A DNA stretch of 64,000 nt from Heliopora coerulea (lineage: Eukaryota; Cnidaria; Anthozoa; Scleralcyonacea; Helioporidae): assembly GCA_030142905.1 (NCBI GenBank), contig JASJOG010000286.1, forward strand, positions 186,001 to 250,000, written 5' to 3'. Shown piece after piece: positions 10,530 to 21,125 of the stretch (positions are counted from its first letter, which is position 1; the number at the start of each line of letters is the position of its first letter). The notes beneath the pieces are model-generated. The model did not search any database. It saw only the letters and a program-made list of their open reading frames with translations, and had not been told where the DNA came from. A program made the translations under genes and the position numbers.

Positions 10530-10990
10530 TGTATATGTCTTGGCAATGACTACAGTTAGTTAACGACAACAAGCTATGGTGAAAATCAGTTGGATGAAAT
10601 AAAGTGTACTAAAATAGCTCATTCAAAAGTGAACTCAAGCTAATGTTTTTATTTACCAACAGATAAACATATTTGACTACAATAGACTCATATAAATGCA
10701 GCATCTCCATCTTCTCCAAATTTTGTACTGTTATACTAGGTGCATAGCATGGATACCGTAACATTGTTTAAGAAAGTTTGGAAGAATATGAGTAAAGCAA
10801 AATCTGTTGAAAACGTGAATTGTGGACAAGAGGTACACCAACACTTTTACAAAAGTAACATGGAAAACGTTCTAACAGTTAAGTCAAAATATCCAAAACA
10901 TAGTCGAAACACAGCAGTAGTCCTTCCCTGTGTTTCTTCTAGAGGTTTATTCGGATACACAACATAGAGATGTGATAATACTTTTTGTGC
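10530..10990. other. Non-coding, nothing recognised
   Basis: Contains a short frame at 10740-10967 of uneven composition. No splice context or domain supports it. Confidence 0.35.
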
Positions 10991-10993
10991 TTG

Positions 10994-11156
10994 AGCTAGT
11001 GTTACACGATGCAGTGATTTGTGAAATCTGCCTTGCAATGCCATTGCCAGACAGGTTTCATGACACATGACAACGTGTAACACCTTTCGCTTAAACCTGT
11101 CTGCCAATGCGTTGCGAGACAGGTTTCACCAACCGTCGCATGTTGTAACACTAGCT
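10994..11156. mobile_element. Foldback MITE, about 163 bp
   Basis: Ends AGCTAGTGTTACA and TGTAACACTAGCT are inverted repeats. Complementarity continues inward with mismatches (GACAGGTTT on one side, AAACCTGTC on the other). Short, non-coding and palindromic, as expected for a miniature inverted-repeat element. The superfamily cannot be told from the ends. Confidence 0.6.
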
Positions 11157-11159
11157 TTA

Positions 11160-12340
11160 CTCCTAACTGTAACTTGTTTTATATTTTTGTAGTTGTTACA
11201 ATGTGGGGTTATTTCATATAAGGTACGCACTTTATTCATAAACTAAAGTGAATAACAAATTCTTTTTGTGGTGGCGCATGAACCAGAAAGACTCTGCGGG
11301 CTGGCACTCCACTTAATATTCTAGTACAAACGTTTTATCAACTATAGTCATTAAATGTAATTAATTAAAAAAGATGGTTAAACAAAAAGACAGTAGGACT
11401 AGGTGAATCTCTCCTTACCCAGAACGTCATCCTCCGATGCTCATTTAGAGAAAATAGTTTAAAGTGTTTTTCTTTGTAGGCAGTTGCGACTAGCCGAAAA
11501 CACAAAGCCTTTTGAATGTGGCGTGAGGTACCGAATGTGAGGATAAACCGGCATCAAATTTTGTCCAATATGTTTTAGTTTATGGTCCACATGTCCTGGA
11601 TGATGCGAGCACTATACTCGCTAGTACAACATGACAATGAAACCGTACGTGTGCACGAGTGAGATACAGGAATTATAACATTGAAAGAAATCCAGTAATT
11701 GAACGTTAAATTCAAGTAATGGTTTATTTTTCCCAGTAAATTGATTATTGACATATCAACCCAACTAATGTCTCACAAGTACATCACTATGTCATAGTTC
11801 TACCTCAGAACAGTGGTGTGCTGGCTTCTGTTTGTTAGGGGTGGTCAACAGTGAACGTGGTACCTCCTTGTAATTAGTGAACACATTTTTAGGGAGTCCT
11901 GAGTTCTCCCGTGAAAAATTATGAAATTTAGAACCTCGGAAGCGCCGTTTGCAGCAATTTGAGCGAACTTTGTCATCTAATTTTACAGCTAGTGTAGTTC
12001 AAAACTCTTGTTTTGACGTGTTTCTCTCTGGCTCACGTGTTTCTCTCTGGCTTCTCCGTCCTTTCGCGCAATTTTTGGTACCCCTTCTAAGCTTTTGGTG
12101 CCCTCTAAAAATCTTTACAAGGGGTGCCATGGTCCCCTGGGGTCCCTGCCATCACGTCATTGCCTCACAAAGATAATGTGCTCAACGCTGAACAGTAATG
12201 AACAATATTGTAAGAGCGCACAAAGAAAATGAAAAGATGTGCTCACTTTTTTGCATCAAAAGGTGAACCTCGAGTTGTTATTCTATCAAGTTCCTTTGAA
12301 ATGAGGTCGACTTCATTGAATTAAAAATCTCATTCGTGTG
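11160..12340. other. Non-coding; possible hAT-like ends
   Basis: A CAGTGGTGTGCTGGCTTC string near 11811 and a CCCTGCCATCAC string near 12150 resemble loosely paired hAT ends, but no target duplication was found. Nothing else can be supported. Confidence 0.25.
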
Positions 12341-12349
12341 AAACAAACC

Positions 12350-12710
12350 ATAAATAAAATTACCTTGATTAACCAAGTACGGAGCAAATCCCAAGCGTTG
12401 CTGCTGTTCTTCAACCTAAGCAAAGTACCGGACATTTTGACCACCAGACTTTCGTCACTCGTCAGGAAAAAGCGCAATCCTAAAATCTTATCGGCCCACT
12501 CCAATGCATTGTTTTTATATAGATGCATTCATTAACGGTTTGGCTGATTTTTTATCAAGCCAGGATTTGAAATGTAAATTGGTCACAGAAGACAAAATTT
12601 GGTGCTTTTTTTACTTTAGTTATAACTTTTATCCAGAGAACTTTTCTTAAGTTTGCAATTCTCCAGCAAGGATAACGACTCTCGTGCTTTTTCGATTTCA
12701 CGACCTGTCA
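12350..12710. repeat. Diverged duplicate of 7560-7910
   Basis: Partner of the repeat at 7560-7910, with the same landmarks in the same order and orientation. The open frames on both strands at 12313-12535 fall inside it and are not supported as genes. Confidence 0.6.
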
Positions 12711-13189
12711 CTTTCATCCTTTACATTTAAGTAATATGTTTCCTTGAACGTAACAGTATCTTAAGCGATAATACAGTGCAATGATGTCAACAATCTCGTT
12801 AACTTTATAAACTAAACAGGCATCCTCATTGCTACCACATCTGTTATCTGTTATGATGTCATTATTTCAATTGTCAGTCCAACATTATCTGGACATGTTC
12901 TTTCGTGATCATACTGAATACGTCATAGCAATCATTAAAGATTATTAATGATGATATTAAGTTACGGTGAGAATGAATAGTCCAAAAATTAATCTCAAAA
13001 CAAAGAATTCAAGTCTATATGTAAGCAAATATTGTGATTTATTTTGTCACAAAAGAACAGGTTAGTGCGACAAACTTGCAGTAATGCAGCAGACATGTCC
13101 TCTCTAAATTTGACACTTTCGCACAAGATATAAGGCAAGAATAACTTACAGTTGTTTAAGAAAACGATGAAGATTAGCACTAAACCGAA

Positions 13190-13277
13190 ATGAGAGATGA
13201 ATGATCGTTAAACCCTGTACTCAGAAAACGATTCTGAGCCCCAGACGGGGATCGATCCTGCGACCTTCTGATGACAG
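13190..13277 (-). mobile_element. tRNA-derived retroposon copy A3, left half (split by solo LTR)
   Basis: Carries the body (TACTCAGAAAACGATTCTGAG) and the T-arm/box B region of the tRNA-like segment, breaking off at ...TTCTGATGACAG. The other half resumes at 14266. The insertion point lies in the anticodon-arm region of the tRNA-like segment, and the 4-bp ACAG is duplicated on either side of the LTR. Confidence 0.75.
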
Positions 13278-14265
13278 TGTTATGAGACATACATTCCATC
13301 AGCTAACTTGGTGGTCTGCAATTTATTGTGAATTAAATGGAATTTATAAAACATCAACCTAATCTATTGTGGAAATAGCTGCTATGAATAGGTAGACGAT
13401 CGCATCAGAAAAGTTGTAATGTTTGTTTGAGTTTTGTCTAGTTTTAGACATGTGAAGCTGTTATCTTATTTTTGTAACCAGCACCATAATTAGTCCTCTC
13501 GAAAATGTCAGTTACCGATCTGGCTTAAAAGGTTTCTGTCTATGTTATCGAATGTAAGGTCAAGGTACAAGTTGGTATTGTTAAATTCTTGCTCTGGTTC
13601 GTGTTAGTCCCGCCTACATTGATTGAACACCTTGCTGAATTCCAAATGTGATGTAATCCTATTCAGATTAGATTTGAACTCGAAATATGATGTGAAACTG
13701 TGAAATAACATAACTGAGATAAGAATTGGTATATTCTGATTTTACCATTATAATTTTACAAAGAACTATATTAATTTAGCACTAGAAAATCTTTTTCAAA
13801 CATCCTTGTTGGTTACGTTACATTCCAAACAACGCCTTCGCCCGGCAGAGCGGGAGACTTGGTCAGAATGTATCTGATTGGTCAACGTCTGATGTCACTC
13901 ACTGTCAACCAAAACTGCCCACCAAAAGCATAAAAAGAGATGCTCCTTTCACAACGGAGAGCAGAAAGGAGGAGCCCAAAGAGAGAGCAGAAAGGAGGAG
14001 CCCACAGAGAGAGCAGAAAGGAGGAGCCCACAGAGAGAGCAGAGAAGAGGAGTCCACAGAGCAGACCAGACAACAATAGAGCAGATAAAGCAGAGCTGAG
14101 AAACGAGTGGGAGAGAATTCACATTTGGAAGAACTACTAGCGAACTGAACAATAATTGAACATTTCCGAACTATTAGTTATTATATTTGGTTTTGTGATC
14201 CAATAAAGATTCCGTTACCTCGCCTAAAGCGTGACTCTACTGAGCTAAACACCTACCATTTAACA
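13278..14265 (+). mobile_element. Solo LTR, 988 bp
   Basis: Begins TGTTA and ends TAACA, and is flanked by the 4-bp duplication ACAG (13274-13277, 14266-14269). It interrupts copy A3 of the tRNA-derived element, which gives an independent check on its limits. A TATA-like GCATAAAAAG is near 13929 and a polyadenylation signal CAATAAAG near 14201, in the order expected for U3-R-U5. Between them lie four copies of a 26-bp GA-rich unit (13955-14058, core GCAGAAAGGAGGAGCCCA). The open frames at 13882-14152 are by-products of this array. Solo LTRs arise by recombination between the two LTRs of a full element. A 4-bp duplication suits gypsy-type elements, but no internal region remains to decide the family. 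Confidence 0.8.
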
Positions 14266-14500
14266 ACAGGTTAGACGCTGTAATCATTGAGCTACCGAGA
14301 CTCAGATGGTGAGCTCAGGTGCAAGTTCGATACATATGTGCGACCTAAGCGGAAGCCACTATATATTAGTAATGGTTGATGCAGTTTTTGTTTGAGAAAC
14401 GTGAGAGCTTGGATATATCTTAAGTGAGATGAGTGCAGGGCTTGACGATCATTCATCTCTTAAGATATGTCCAAGCTCTCACGTTTCTCAAAGAGTCGAC
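14266..14500 (-). mobile_element. tRNA-derived retroposon copy A3, right half with palindromic tail
   Basis: Continues the tRNA-like segment (GGTTAGACGCTGTAATCATTG through GAGCTACCGAGAC), then the leader also seen in copy A2 (CGACCTAAGCGGAAGCCAC). It ends in a palindrome with 36-bp arms (14391-14426 and 14459-14494, containing GAGAAACGTGAGAGCTTGG), which is an inverted repeat of the tail found once in A1 and A2. Confidence 0.7.
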
Positions 14501-14704
14501 TCTGCAGTCGACTCAGCAGTCAACTCTGTCTTCCTCGACTTTAATAGATAACATTGTAGCGGGTTATGAATCTAGAACAGGAACACTGTAGCAATTGAAT
14601 AACCGGGCGTGAATCTCATACGTAAGATAATCATTTTATCATGGCTTTGTTTCGCGTTTTGTGCAGGGCACTTATTTTTATTTTACGTAATAGACTAGTA
14701 CTAT

Positions 14705-15676
14705 TACAGTGGTACCTGTTTTGAGAGACCGCCCCTTGGTTCATAAAAAAGTGGTCTCTCAAGACAAGTGGTCTCTCATCAAAGGTTGGCCGTAAATGAT
14801 CACCAATACAGTATTAATACACATGCTAAGTGTACACAAGACATCAATATACAAGAACATGCATGGTACGTAAGTAAAAAGCTAGGGTTTTAAGGAGTAA
14901 TGATCACGCTACTGTCCAAAGAGTTAACTAAACACAATCATGTTAACATGGTTATGCATTAATTAAAATAATCATCCAGCGTAGTTTGGGTTTTCCTTCT
15001 TTTGGCTTCAGACACGAATTCTTCTTCCTCAGCCCTTTGGATCAATGTTAGCAATTCTCCATTACCCCGAGCTAAAGCAAAATCTTTCAGTTCTGCAATA
15101 TGCTGCCTGGCCTTAAGGGAAGATAGGGTTTCAGTAAGAGGTTGGCTGGGTACGTCTTCATGGTCATCGTCTTCATCACTCTCAACGAGGATTTCATCAC
15201 TTATGGCCCTGGCGAATATTTCCTGCTCCCAGTCATCATTGAGTAAAGCAGAAGTAGTCACCTCATTGTCAAAGGTAGCAAACTGTACTATTGACGTATC
15301 GTCCATGAGGGCTTTAGTCTTGGAATTTAGTCTTGGAATCAGACCCTCTCTACATAACTGACTTCAGAATGACGTCATAATGGTGGAGAGGGTCTGGTTC
15401 TGAGACTAAAAGATAAATTGGTGCTCGTCGGGTTTAACTGGAACAAAGGATCGAAACCGTCCCACTAAATTCTGTACTGACGAAACTCAGGGCGGTCGCT
15501 CGTAGCAGGTAAATTTTTTTTATTTTCGATCAAATACTCTGGTCGCTGGTCGCGTTTTACAGGTGGTCGCTCTTCAAAGGCAAAAATGTATTACTGAATG
15601 TTGGTGCTTGAAAAAGTGGTCTTTCAAAAGAAGTGGTCGTTCATGACAGTGGTCTCTCAAAACAGGTACCACTGTA
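14705..15676 (-). mobile_element. Internally deleted pogo/Tigger transposon
   Basis: Element 14707-15674 (968 bp) is flanked by TA on both sides. Its ends are inverted repeats starting CAGTGGTACCTGTTTTGAGAG, close in form to Tigger/pogo ends (CAGTGGAACC...). Further GTGGTCTCTCA blocks lie just inside both ends. It retains the 3' end of a transposase gene on the minus strand. An imperfect palindrome at about 15320-15410 (CAGACCCTCTC ... GAGAGGGTCTG) sits in the middle and may be a nested insertion or the deletion scar. Confidence 0.75.
14959..15306 (-). pseudogene. C-terminal remnant of pogo/Tigger transposase with PCNA-binding-like motif
   Basis: The 115-residue frame starts at an ATG (15306). 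It is strongly acidic in the middle (SDEDDDHEDV), then has a helical stretch (LKARQHIAELKDFALARGN) and ends QTTLDDYFN. Acidic C-termini of this kind are usual in pogo/Tigger transposases. The last residues fit the PCNA-interacting box Qxx(L/I)xx(F/Y)F, and the pogo transposase is known to bind PCNA. The catalytic DDE domain and the CENP-B-like DNA-binding domain are absent, so the protein cannot transpose. The remnant sits within matching terminal repeats, which confirms its origin. Confidence 0.65.
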
Positions 15677-15709
15677 TTAGTATTATATGTAAATTGTGAA
15701 GGAGGGGGA

Positions 15710-15775
15710 GTGCCCTCCTAATCCTAACCTTAATCGTAACCCAAATTCTAACTCTAATTCTAGTAGTGGACGTGT
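15710..15775. repeat. Degenerate telomere-like CCTAA tract
   Basis: CCTAATCCTAACCTTAATCG followed by variants of CTAACTCTAATT, related to (CCCTAA)n. Interstitial and decayed. Confidence 0.4.
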
Positions 15776-15779
15776 TACC

Positions 15780-18180
15780 AATGATTACATTTTAACGTAA
15801 ACCCCAGTGACTTTTTTCTCCCAAAACTTCTCAGGTAAATAAAATACTTAATCTTCCAGTCCCAGTCTCCACACGGTTACCTAACCTCAGTTGATACTTT
15901 CTAGTGTGCACACACGTAATGCGGGGGTTGCGTGATGCTGAATTTCAGAACTATTAAACTAACATTTCCTACTGAGTTTTTCTCCGACGCAGAGTTTCAA
16001 TTGAAGCGGGGGAGGCATAACCACCACGGGTCCCCCCATAAAACCACTACTGGACCTCACATAGCCAGTGAGGTTCTACCCACCATAACTTCTCTAATAA
16101 TAATTGTGAATACGTGGAAGCTAGTACAATGGTCAATTTGAGTTTTTCATATATTATAGTGTCACAGCAAGGGCATAGATGTCGTTTTTCTTCATTTTCA
16201 ACATTTTGTGGACTTAAAACATACATTTTCATCTAAGAGGTCCGAAATCCTTTCATTCCTTTAACCTCTGTTTGAACACTCTTATAGTCATTACTTGTAA
16301 TAGTTTACCCCCGGTTAAAATGTATGTAAGACTTGCAAGGTCTCAAGTACGAATCCCTCAAGAATAAATGTGTCGGTACTTAGTAAATAAAAAATAAAAC
16401 AGCCACAGAGGCACATAGACAAACATCTTCGTGGGCCTCTGGTCTTCGTAGGCCCTGGGAACTAGTACTTATAGTGACTACTGGTTAATCCACGACTGCT
16501 TAGGACATATCAAAGATATAGACATCTTGGAAGGTGGCGGGGAAGCTACAGGCCCTGTGTTGGGGAATCTATGTCCTCTCCAATCTGGGAAAAATTAATA
16601 ATTTTTAGGGGGACATTTTCGGAAAAGATCTAAATGACTTAGAAAATATACAGGGAGATATTTCACAAAAATTTATTAACAAATACCCAAAAATCGTCTA
16701 CTGATCATTTTAGATTTTTAAAAATTTCCAACCACATCGTTTAGCACCCGCTTGGGGACTTAATCTACTACAGTATAGAATTTCAGTCGCCACCTCAAAA
16801 GTATCGGGTTTTGAACAAATGCTATACAAGCGTTATAACTATGCATGTTTTATGATATGACAAGAAAGGGTAGTTAATTATTTACCAATGGGGAGGTGAA
16901 TATAATATGTTGGTAATGTTACATAGGTGATTATCAAAGATCATGTATGATGACGGAGCAGAAAATTACCTCATAAATCTCAATAGTCACCGACAGGTGA
17001 TTATAACAGTGAAAGCTCAGAAACAAGATGGCGACTACCTTTGTCAATGAGATCGAGGAGATTTTACAAGTGCTAGTTCATTACTTTCTTTCAAATAATC
17101 ACCTGTGCAATTGTACTAAAACAATTATTCTCCTCAGATTCAGTAAATATTATTGGATAATCCCATCGACTTCATCTGGGGGATAATTAAACTATATTCA
17201 CTTCTTCGGCGAATAATTGTTACATAATTAAAGTGGTGGATATTTGTCGGGTGATGAATAACGAGGCCCAGCAAACAACTTCAAAAAGAGCCAAAAAAAA
17301 AGGAATAAAGTAAATGCATTTCCGAAGAATTCATTTACTCACGTTAAGTATCCCAAACTATTACAAAAGCAGATGTGACAGAAGATCAAAAAAGAAGCGA
17401 TTCAAAGTAAAGGGAACAGGAAATCATAAACTCGACAGGGCAGGAAAAAGGTAAACGAAGACAAAAACTGTGATAGTAACTAACGATCTGAATCTGAACT
17501 GTCATTTTGTAATTGAATTGTTAATGGTCAAGCATTTAAAACTAATAAGGAATAATTCTTTTTGCGGCTTTTGCGACTATTTGTGTAATTGATTTTGGAC
17601 AATAGCTATTAAGATCAGATTTTCTACCACTTCTATAAACCAATAAGTTCATAAATCATATCCTCACATATTGATCTAATATTACGAATATTACAGCGAA
17701 AAGAATCCTAATCCCTACACAAAACAACACCTCATCACACGTCAAAGCTACACTCCATATTCTCCCATCCCAGGTAGTGCTACTTTAGCCCTGGTAGTTT
17801 TCTACCATTCCTCTAGTCAAGGGACGATGACCTTGCGATGTGCTTTCTTACTATCCGAACACCTAGAGGGGATTGGAGATAAGTCCAGGACACTAAGCTT
17901 TGAAGTTAGGAATCACCGGCACCCCTTCTCCGAATGTTATACGAATTTCCTTCGATCAGATCCTACATCCGTCAATCGAGAGAAGTGTGAGGAAGAATTT
18001 TTAAAACTTAATAAAATAGACACCGCTGCCAAACGCCATACTCGTGGCTGGCTCAAGACATAGTTCGCAGCATAGAAATCCCTACTGTGTTTTATTATGA
18101 GCCGACAGTGTAGCACATTCTTACCGACTAGCAACCCCAAAGTAACGCAAAATATCAGTTTAAAGAAATAGAAAAGAAAG
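15780..18180. other. Mostly non-coding; repeat copy at 16690-16950
   Basis: 16690-16950 is a diverged copy of the unclassified repeat at 5.6-5.85 kb (TTTAGCACCCG ... GGGACTT, then CGGGTTTTGA, GTTATAACTAT and GGTAGTTAATTATT). The frame at 17827-18063 has protein-like stretches but no recognisable domain or clear splice context, and I do not call it. The rest holds nothing recognisable. Confidence 0.4.
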
Positions 18181-18209
18181 CTAAAGGTTCAACTCTACAC
18201 CTTTTTTCA

Positions 18210-18530
18210 ATGGAATTCAGAAATTTCCAAAATGATTTCAGATATTTCCAAATGATATTCAGATTTTCCATATGAATTTCAGATGTTTGCAAATGATATT
18301 CAGAAATGTCCAAAGGGATTTCAGACGTTTCCATATGATATTCAGATTGTCTAAGTGAATTTCAGACATTTCCAAATAATGATCAGAAATGTCCAAAGGG
18401 ATTTCAGACGTTTCCATATGATATTCAGATTGTCTAAGTGAATTTAAGACATTTCCAAATAATGATCAGAGATGTCCATAGGGATTTCAGACATTTCCAA
18501 TTGATATTCATAATTTCTAAATAAATGTCC
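18210..18530. repeat. Left subterminal repeat array of the Tc1-like element
   Basis: Roughly 18-20 bp units alternating ATTCAGA/TTTCAGA with TTTCCAAAT/TTTCCATAT boxes. A larger block of about 110 bp (CAGAAATGTCCAAAGGGATT and following) is itself repeated. Probable multiple transposase-binding sites. Confidence 0.75.
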
Positions 18531-18567
18531 TTATGACTATTGACAATTTGTTGATGTGCAGAGAAAT

Positions 18568-19596
18568 ATGCAACGTGGTCCTTACCCCCGAATATCGCTT
18601 GCTGACCGAGAAAGAATTGTCAGGTTAGCTAATAATGGCGGAAATCGGCGAGAGCTTGCCGAACAGTTAGGAGTGAAATACAAAACTGCGTATACCTGGA
18701 TTCGCGCTGATGCCGAACATCCAAAACCCAAAGGTGGACGTCAGAAGAAGCTAACTGATGATCAAATAGATGATGTTGTGGCCATGATCGAAAGGGACCC
18801 TGGTTTAACTTTAAACCAGTTGTCAGAGAGAACACAACAAGCATTTGGAGTTCACCTTAGTAAATCAACTATCCACAACCACTTGAATGGGAGACTCATA
18901 ACCCTGAAAAAGGCACATGCTATTCCTCCAACAATGAATAGTGACGCCAACAAGGAGCTTCGGCGCCAGTATGTTGCAAGAATTAGTGAGCACATGCGAG
19001 AAGGCAAAATGATTATTTGGATGGATGAAACCAATATTAACCTTTTCTGTAGGTCTCATGGTCGCGCACGTGTTGGTGACAGAGCAGTTATGCCGCTACC
19101 AACTTCTAAGGGACCAAATGTTCATGTTGCGTGTGCAATATCTGCATATCAGATGATTCACAGCACAAGACGTCGTGGAGCTTTTAAATCCGATACAGCA
19201 AAGACTTGGGTTTTGGAGATGCTACAGAATCTTCCGGCTAGGGTAAGAATTGACTCCGTAGTTCTCGTCTGTGACAATGCACCTTGTCACTCAAAGTTTG
19301 AAGAATGCGTAAATGACTACCCAGGGTTAATTATCTGTCGTTTGGGACCGTACTCTCCAATGCTGAATCCCGTGGAGACAATTTGGAGCAAAATGAAAGC
19401 CGTTGTAAGACAGCAAATGCGAGTTCCGCAAGTTCAACCTCCCGCAGTGGGTGAACAACGTCTGGCTTACGTCGAAGGACTAATTGATAATGCTATGAGA
19501 CAAATCGCTCCACGGGATATTGTCAATGCATGTCAACATGCACAAGACTTTTTCCAGCGTGCGCTTAATTTGGAAGACATGGACGTAGGAGCCTAA
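18568..19596 (+). CDS. DDE transposase, Tc1/mariner-IS630 superfamily
   Basis: An intact frame of 342 residues from the ATG at 18568. An earlier in-frame GTG at 18556 is unlikely as a eukaryotic start. The N-terminus is a helix-turn-helix DNA-binding region (LADRERIVRLANNGGN, then AEQLGVKYKTAYTWI) followed by a basic linker and a second helical domain. The catalytic triad is visible: Asp153 in WMDETN, Asp236 in VCDNAPCH and Glu270 in LNPVETIW. This gives 33 residues between the second Asp and Glu (DD33E); classic Tc1 has 34. The enzyme should cut at the terminal repeats and insert at TA. AATAAA-type signals follow the stop (ATAATAAAAC near 19667). With no stop or frameshift and good ends, this is the best candidate in the window for a recently active element. 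Confidence 0.9.
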   Translation: MQRGPYPRISLADRERIVRLANNGGNRRELAEQLGVKYKTAYTWIRADAEHPKPKGGRQKKLTDDQIDDVVAMIERDPGLTLNQLSERTQQAFGVHLSKSTIHNHLNGRLITLKKAHAIPPTMNSDANKELRRQYVARISEHMREGKMIIWMDETNINLFCRSHGRARVGDRAVMPLPTSKGPNVHVACAISAYQMIHSTRRRGAFKSDTAKTWVLEMLQNLPARVRIDSVVLVCDNAPCHSKFEECVNDYPGLIICRLGPYSPMLNPVETIWSKMKAVVRQQMRVPQVQPPAVGEQRLAYVEGLIDNAMRQIAPRDIVNACQHAQDFFQRALNLEDMDVGA

Positions 19597-19689
19597 TGCT
19601 TCTGTTGTTTTATTTTATTTACCTCTTTAATATTGTTGTGCGATGTATTTTGTAAATTGATATGTATAATAAAACAAAAGTGTCCGAAA

Positions 19690-19905
19690 TTTATTAGTAT
19701 TCTGAAATGCATTTGGAACTATCTAAAATTGATTTGAATTATCTGAAATACATTTGGACATTTCTGAATTTGAAATGGATTTATCTTAAATTCATTTGGA
19801 AATTTCTGATTTTGATTTGAATTATCTGAAATTCGTTTGGAAATTTCTGAATTTCACTTGAATAATCTGAAATTCAATTGGAAATTTCTGAATTTGATCC
19901 GAAAA
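19690..19905. repeat. Right subterminal repeat array of the Tc1-like element
   Basis: Same motif pair in inverted orientation (ATTTGGAAATTTCTGAA, AATTATCTGAAAT), about ten boxes. Together with the left array it makes a long, low-complexity inverted repeat. Confidence 0.75.
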
Positions 19906-20115
19906 AGGTGTAGTACTGTTTTTAACACGTGATGTTATAGCTGGAATTTGAGCCAAGTACTTAACCGATTCACAAATGGATTTTGAGGATAGGAGAGCCA
20001 TCGCCCCCTAATCCCTACTCTCCCTCTTACAATGTATTTTCCAACATGACCGGCCTATCAAAGAGGGGAAATACCAGAGCAAATCTGATTGACAAGGTTT
20101 ACTGGAAGTTTGTCA

Positions 20116-20376
20116 AAGAATATTAGTAGACTAAACGTGGCTTAAGAAGACGACTTTAAGAGAGGTATGTGTCCACACTTATAGCTTCCTTCACTGACCA
20201 ATAAGAATATTAGTAGACTAAACGTGGCTTAAGAAGACGACTTTAGGAGAGGTATGTGTCCACACTTATAGCTTCCTTCATTGACCAATAAGAATATTAG
20301 TAGACTAAACGTGGCTTAAGAAGACGACTTTAAGAGAGGTATGTGTCCACACTTATAGCTTCCTTCACTGACCAAT
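20116..20376. repeat. 87-bp tandem repeat, three copies
   Basis: Units begin at 20117, 20204 and 20291 with AGAATATTAGTAGACTAAAC and end CACTGACCAAT or CATTGACCAAT. Copies differ at only two or three positions, so the array is recent. Confidence 0.9.
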
Positions 20377-20379
20377 CTG

Positions 20380-21110
20380 GTCTGTTTTGAGGAACGATAA
20401 TTCAATTTCCACCATCTTTTCAGACCATTCATTCAGATTGCCTTATGATTAATATCTGGGTGCAATTTTGATCAATGAGTTGTGATCTTTCATAAACCGA
20501 ACAAGCGTGGTAATAAGGAGTGAGTTTCACTATACTTCAAATCAAGTGACCAAATTCGTCCAAAGTATTTACCATAATGAAATTTGTTTTTTATAATATT
20601 ATAAGTTCTGATATTTTAAGGTAATCATTGAGAGAACACCAAATCAGTTCTCATCCTCAGATATAGCAAGCTGGCTTAAGACAAATTCAACAATTCATGT
20701 AACTTATTTTTGATTACTTTTCACAATTTGCGGCTTAAAATAAAAAACCTTCTGACTTTCTATTCTTCCTTTAAGGAAGTGTCATTATACAATTCTTTCT
20801 CTTATACGTCGAGAAAAAATAATTTATTCTAAACTTTTCTTGTTCAAAGAAAACAAAAGGCTTATCATTTTTTCCAGTCGTTCGCCCCAAAATTGCCAAT
20901 TGTTCCCTGTGGTGAGCTAAAATTCACCGACAAGGGGACTGCAACTTTCCTGCTCTCCTCCGGTACCACCCCAGGGAGTTAAGCCTCAACAAGGACCCCT
21001 TGTCTTGATCACCTCTAAGCAAGTCTGAACAACACTGAGACTGCACACCGACTGTAGCAGGTGTAACTCATTTACGAGTGTGAATCACCGACATTGCTCT
21101 CCTGCTATAG
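20380..21110. other. Non-coding, nothing recognised
   Basis: No frame, repeat or element end supportable. Confidence 0.4.
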
Positions 21111-21125
21111 CTATGTGAATGGTTG

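Larger units (their letters stand above)
18196..19912 (+). mobile_element. Tc1/mariner-IS630 type transposon, apparently complete
   Basis: Element 18198-19910 (1713 bp) with TA at both borders and ends CACCTTTTTT / AAAAAGGTG. The outermost inverted repeats also share AATTCAGAAATTTCCAA. Inside each end is a long array of short alternating motifs (TTTCAGA or ATTCAGA next to TTTCCAAAT-type boxes): about 330 bp on the left (18210-18530) and about 220 bp on the right (19690-19905) in opposite orientation. The single gene between them is open from end to end. Confidence 0.85.

Noticed and set aside
8172..10530. 6-bp Polinton target duplication
   Set aside because: GTATGT and ACTTCT do not match, so only the terminal repeats are claimed.
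13882..14152. Open frames with repeated KRSPQR- or SVGSSFLLSLW-like units
   Set aside because: Generated by the 26-bp repeat of the LTR read in different frames on both strands.
17827..18063. Coding exon with protein-like composition
   Set aside because: No recognisable domain and no convincing splice borders.
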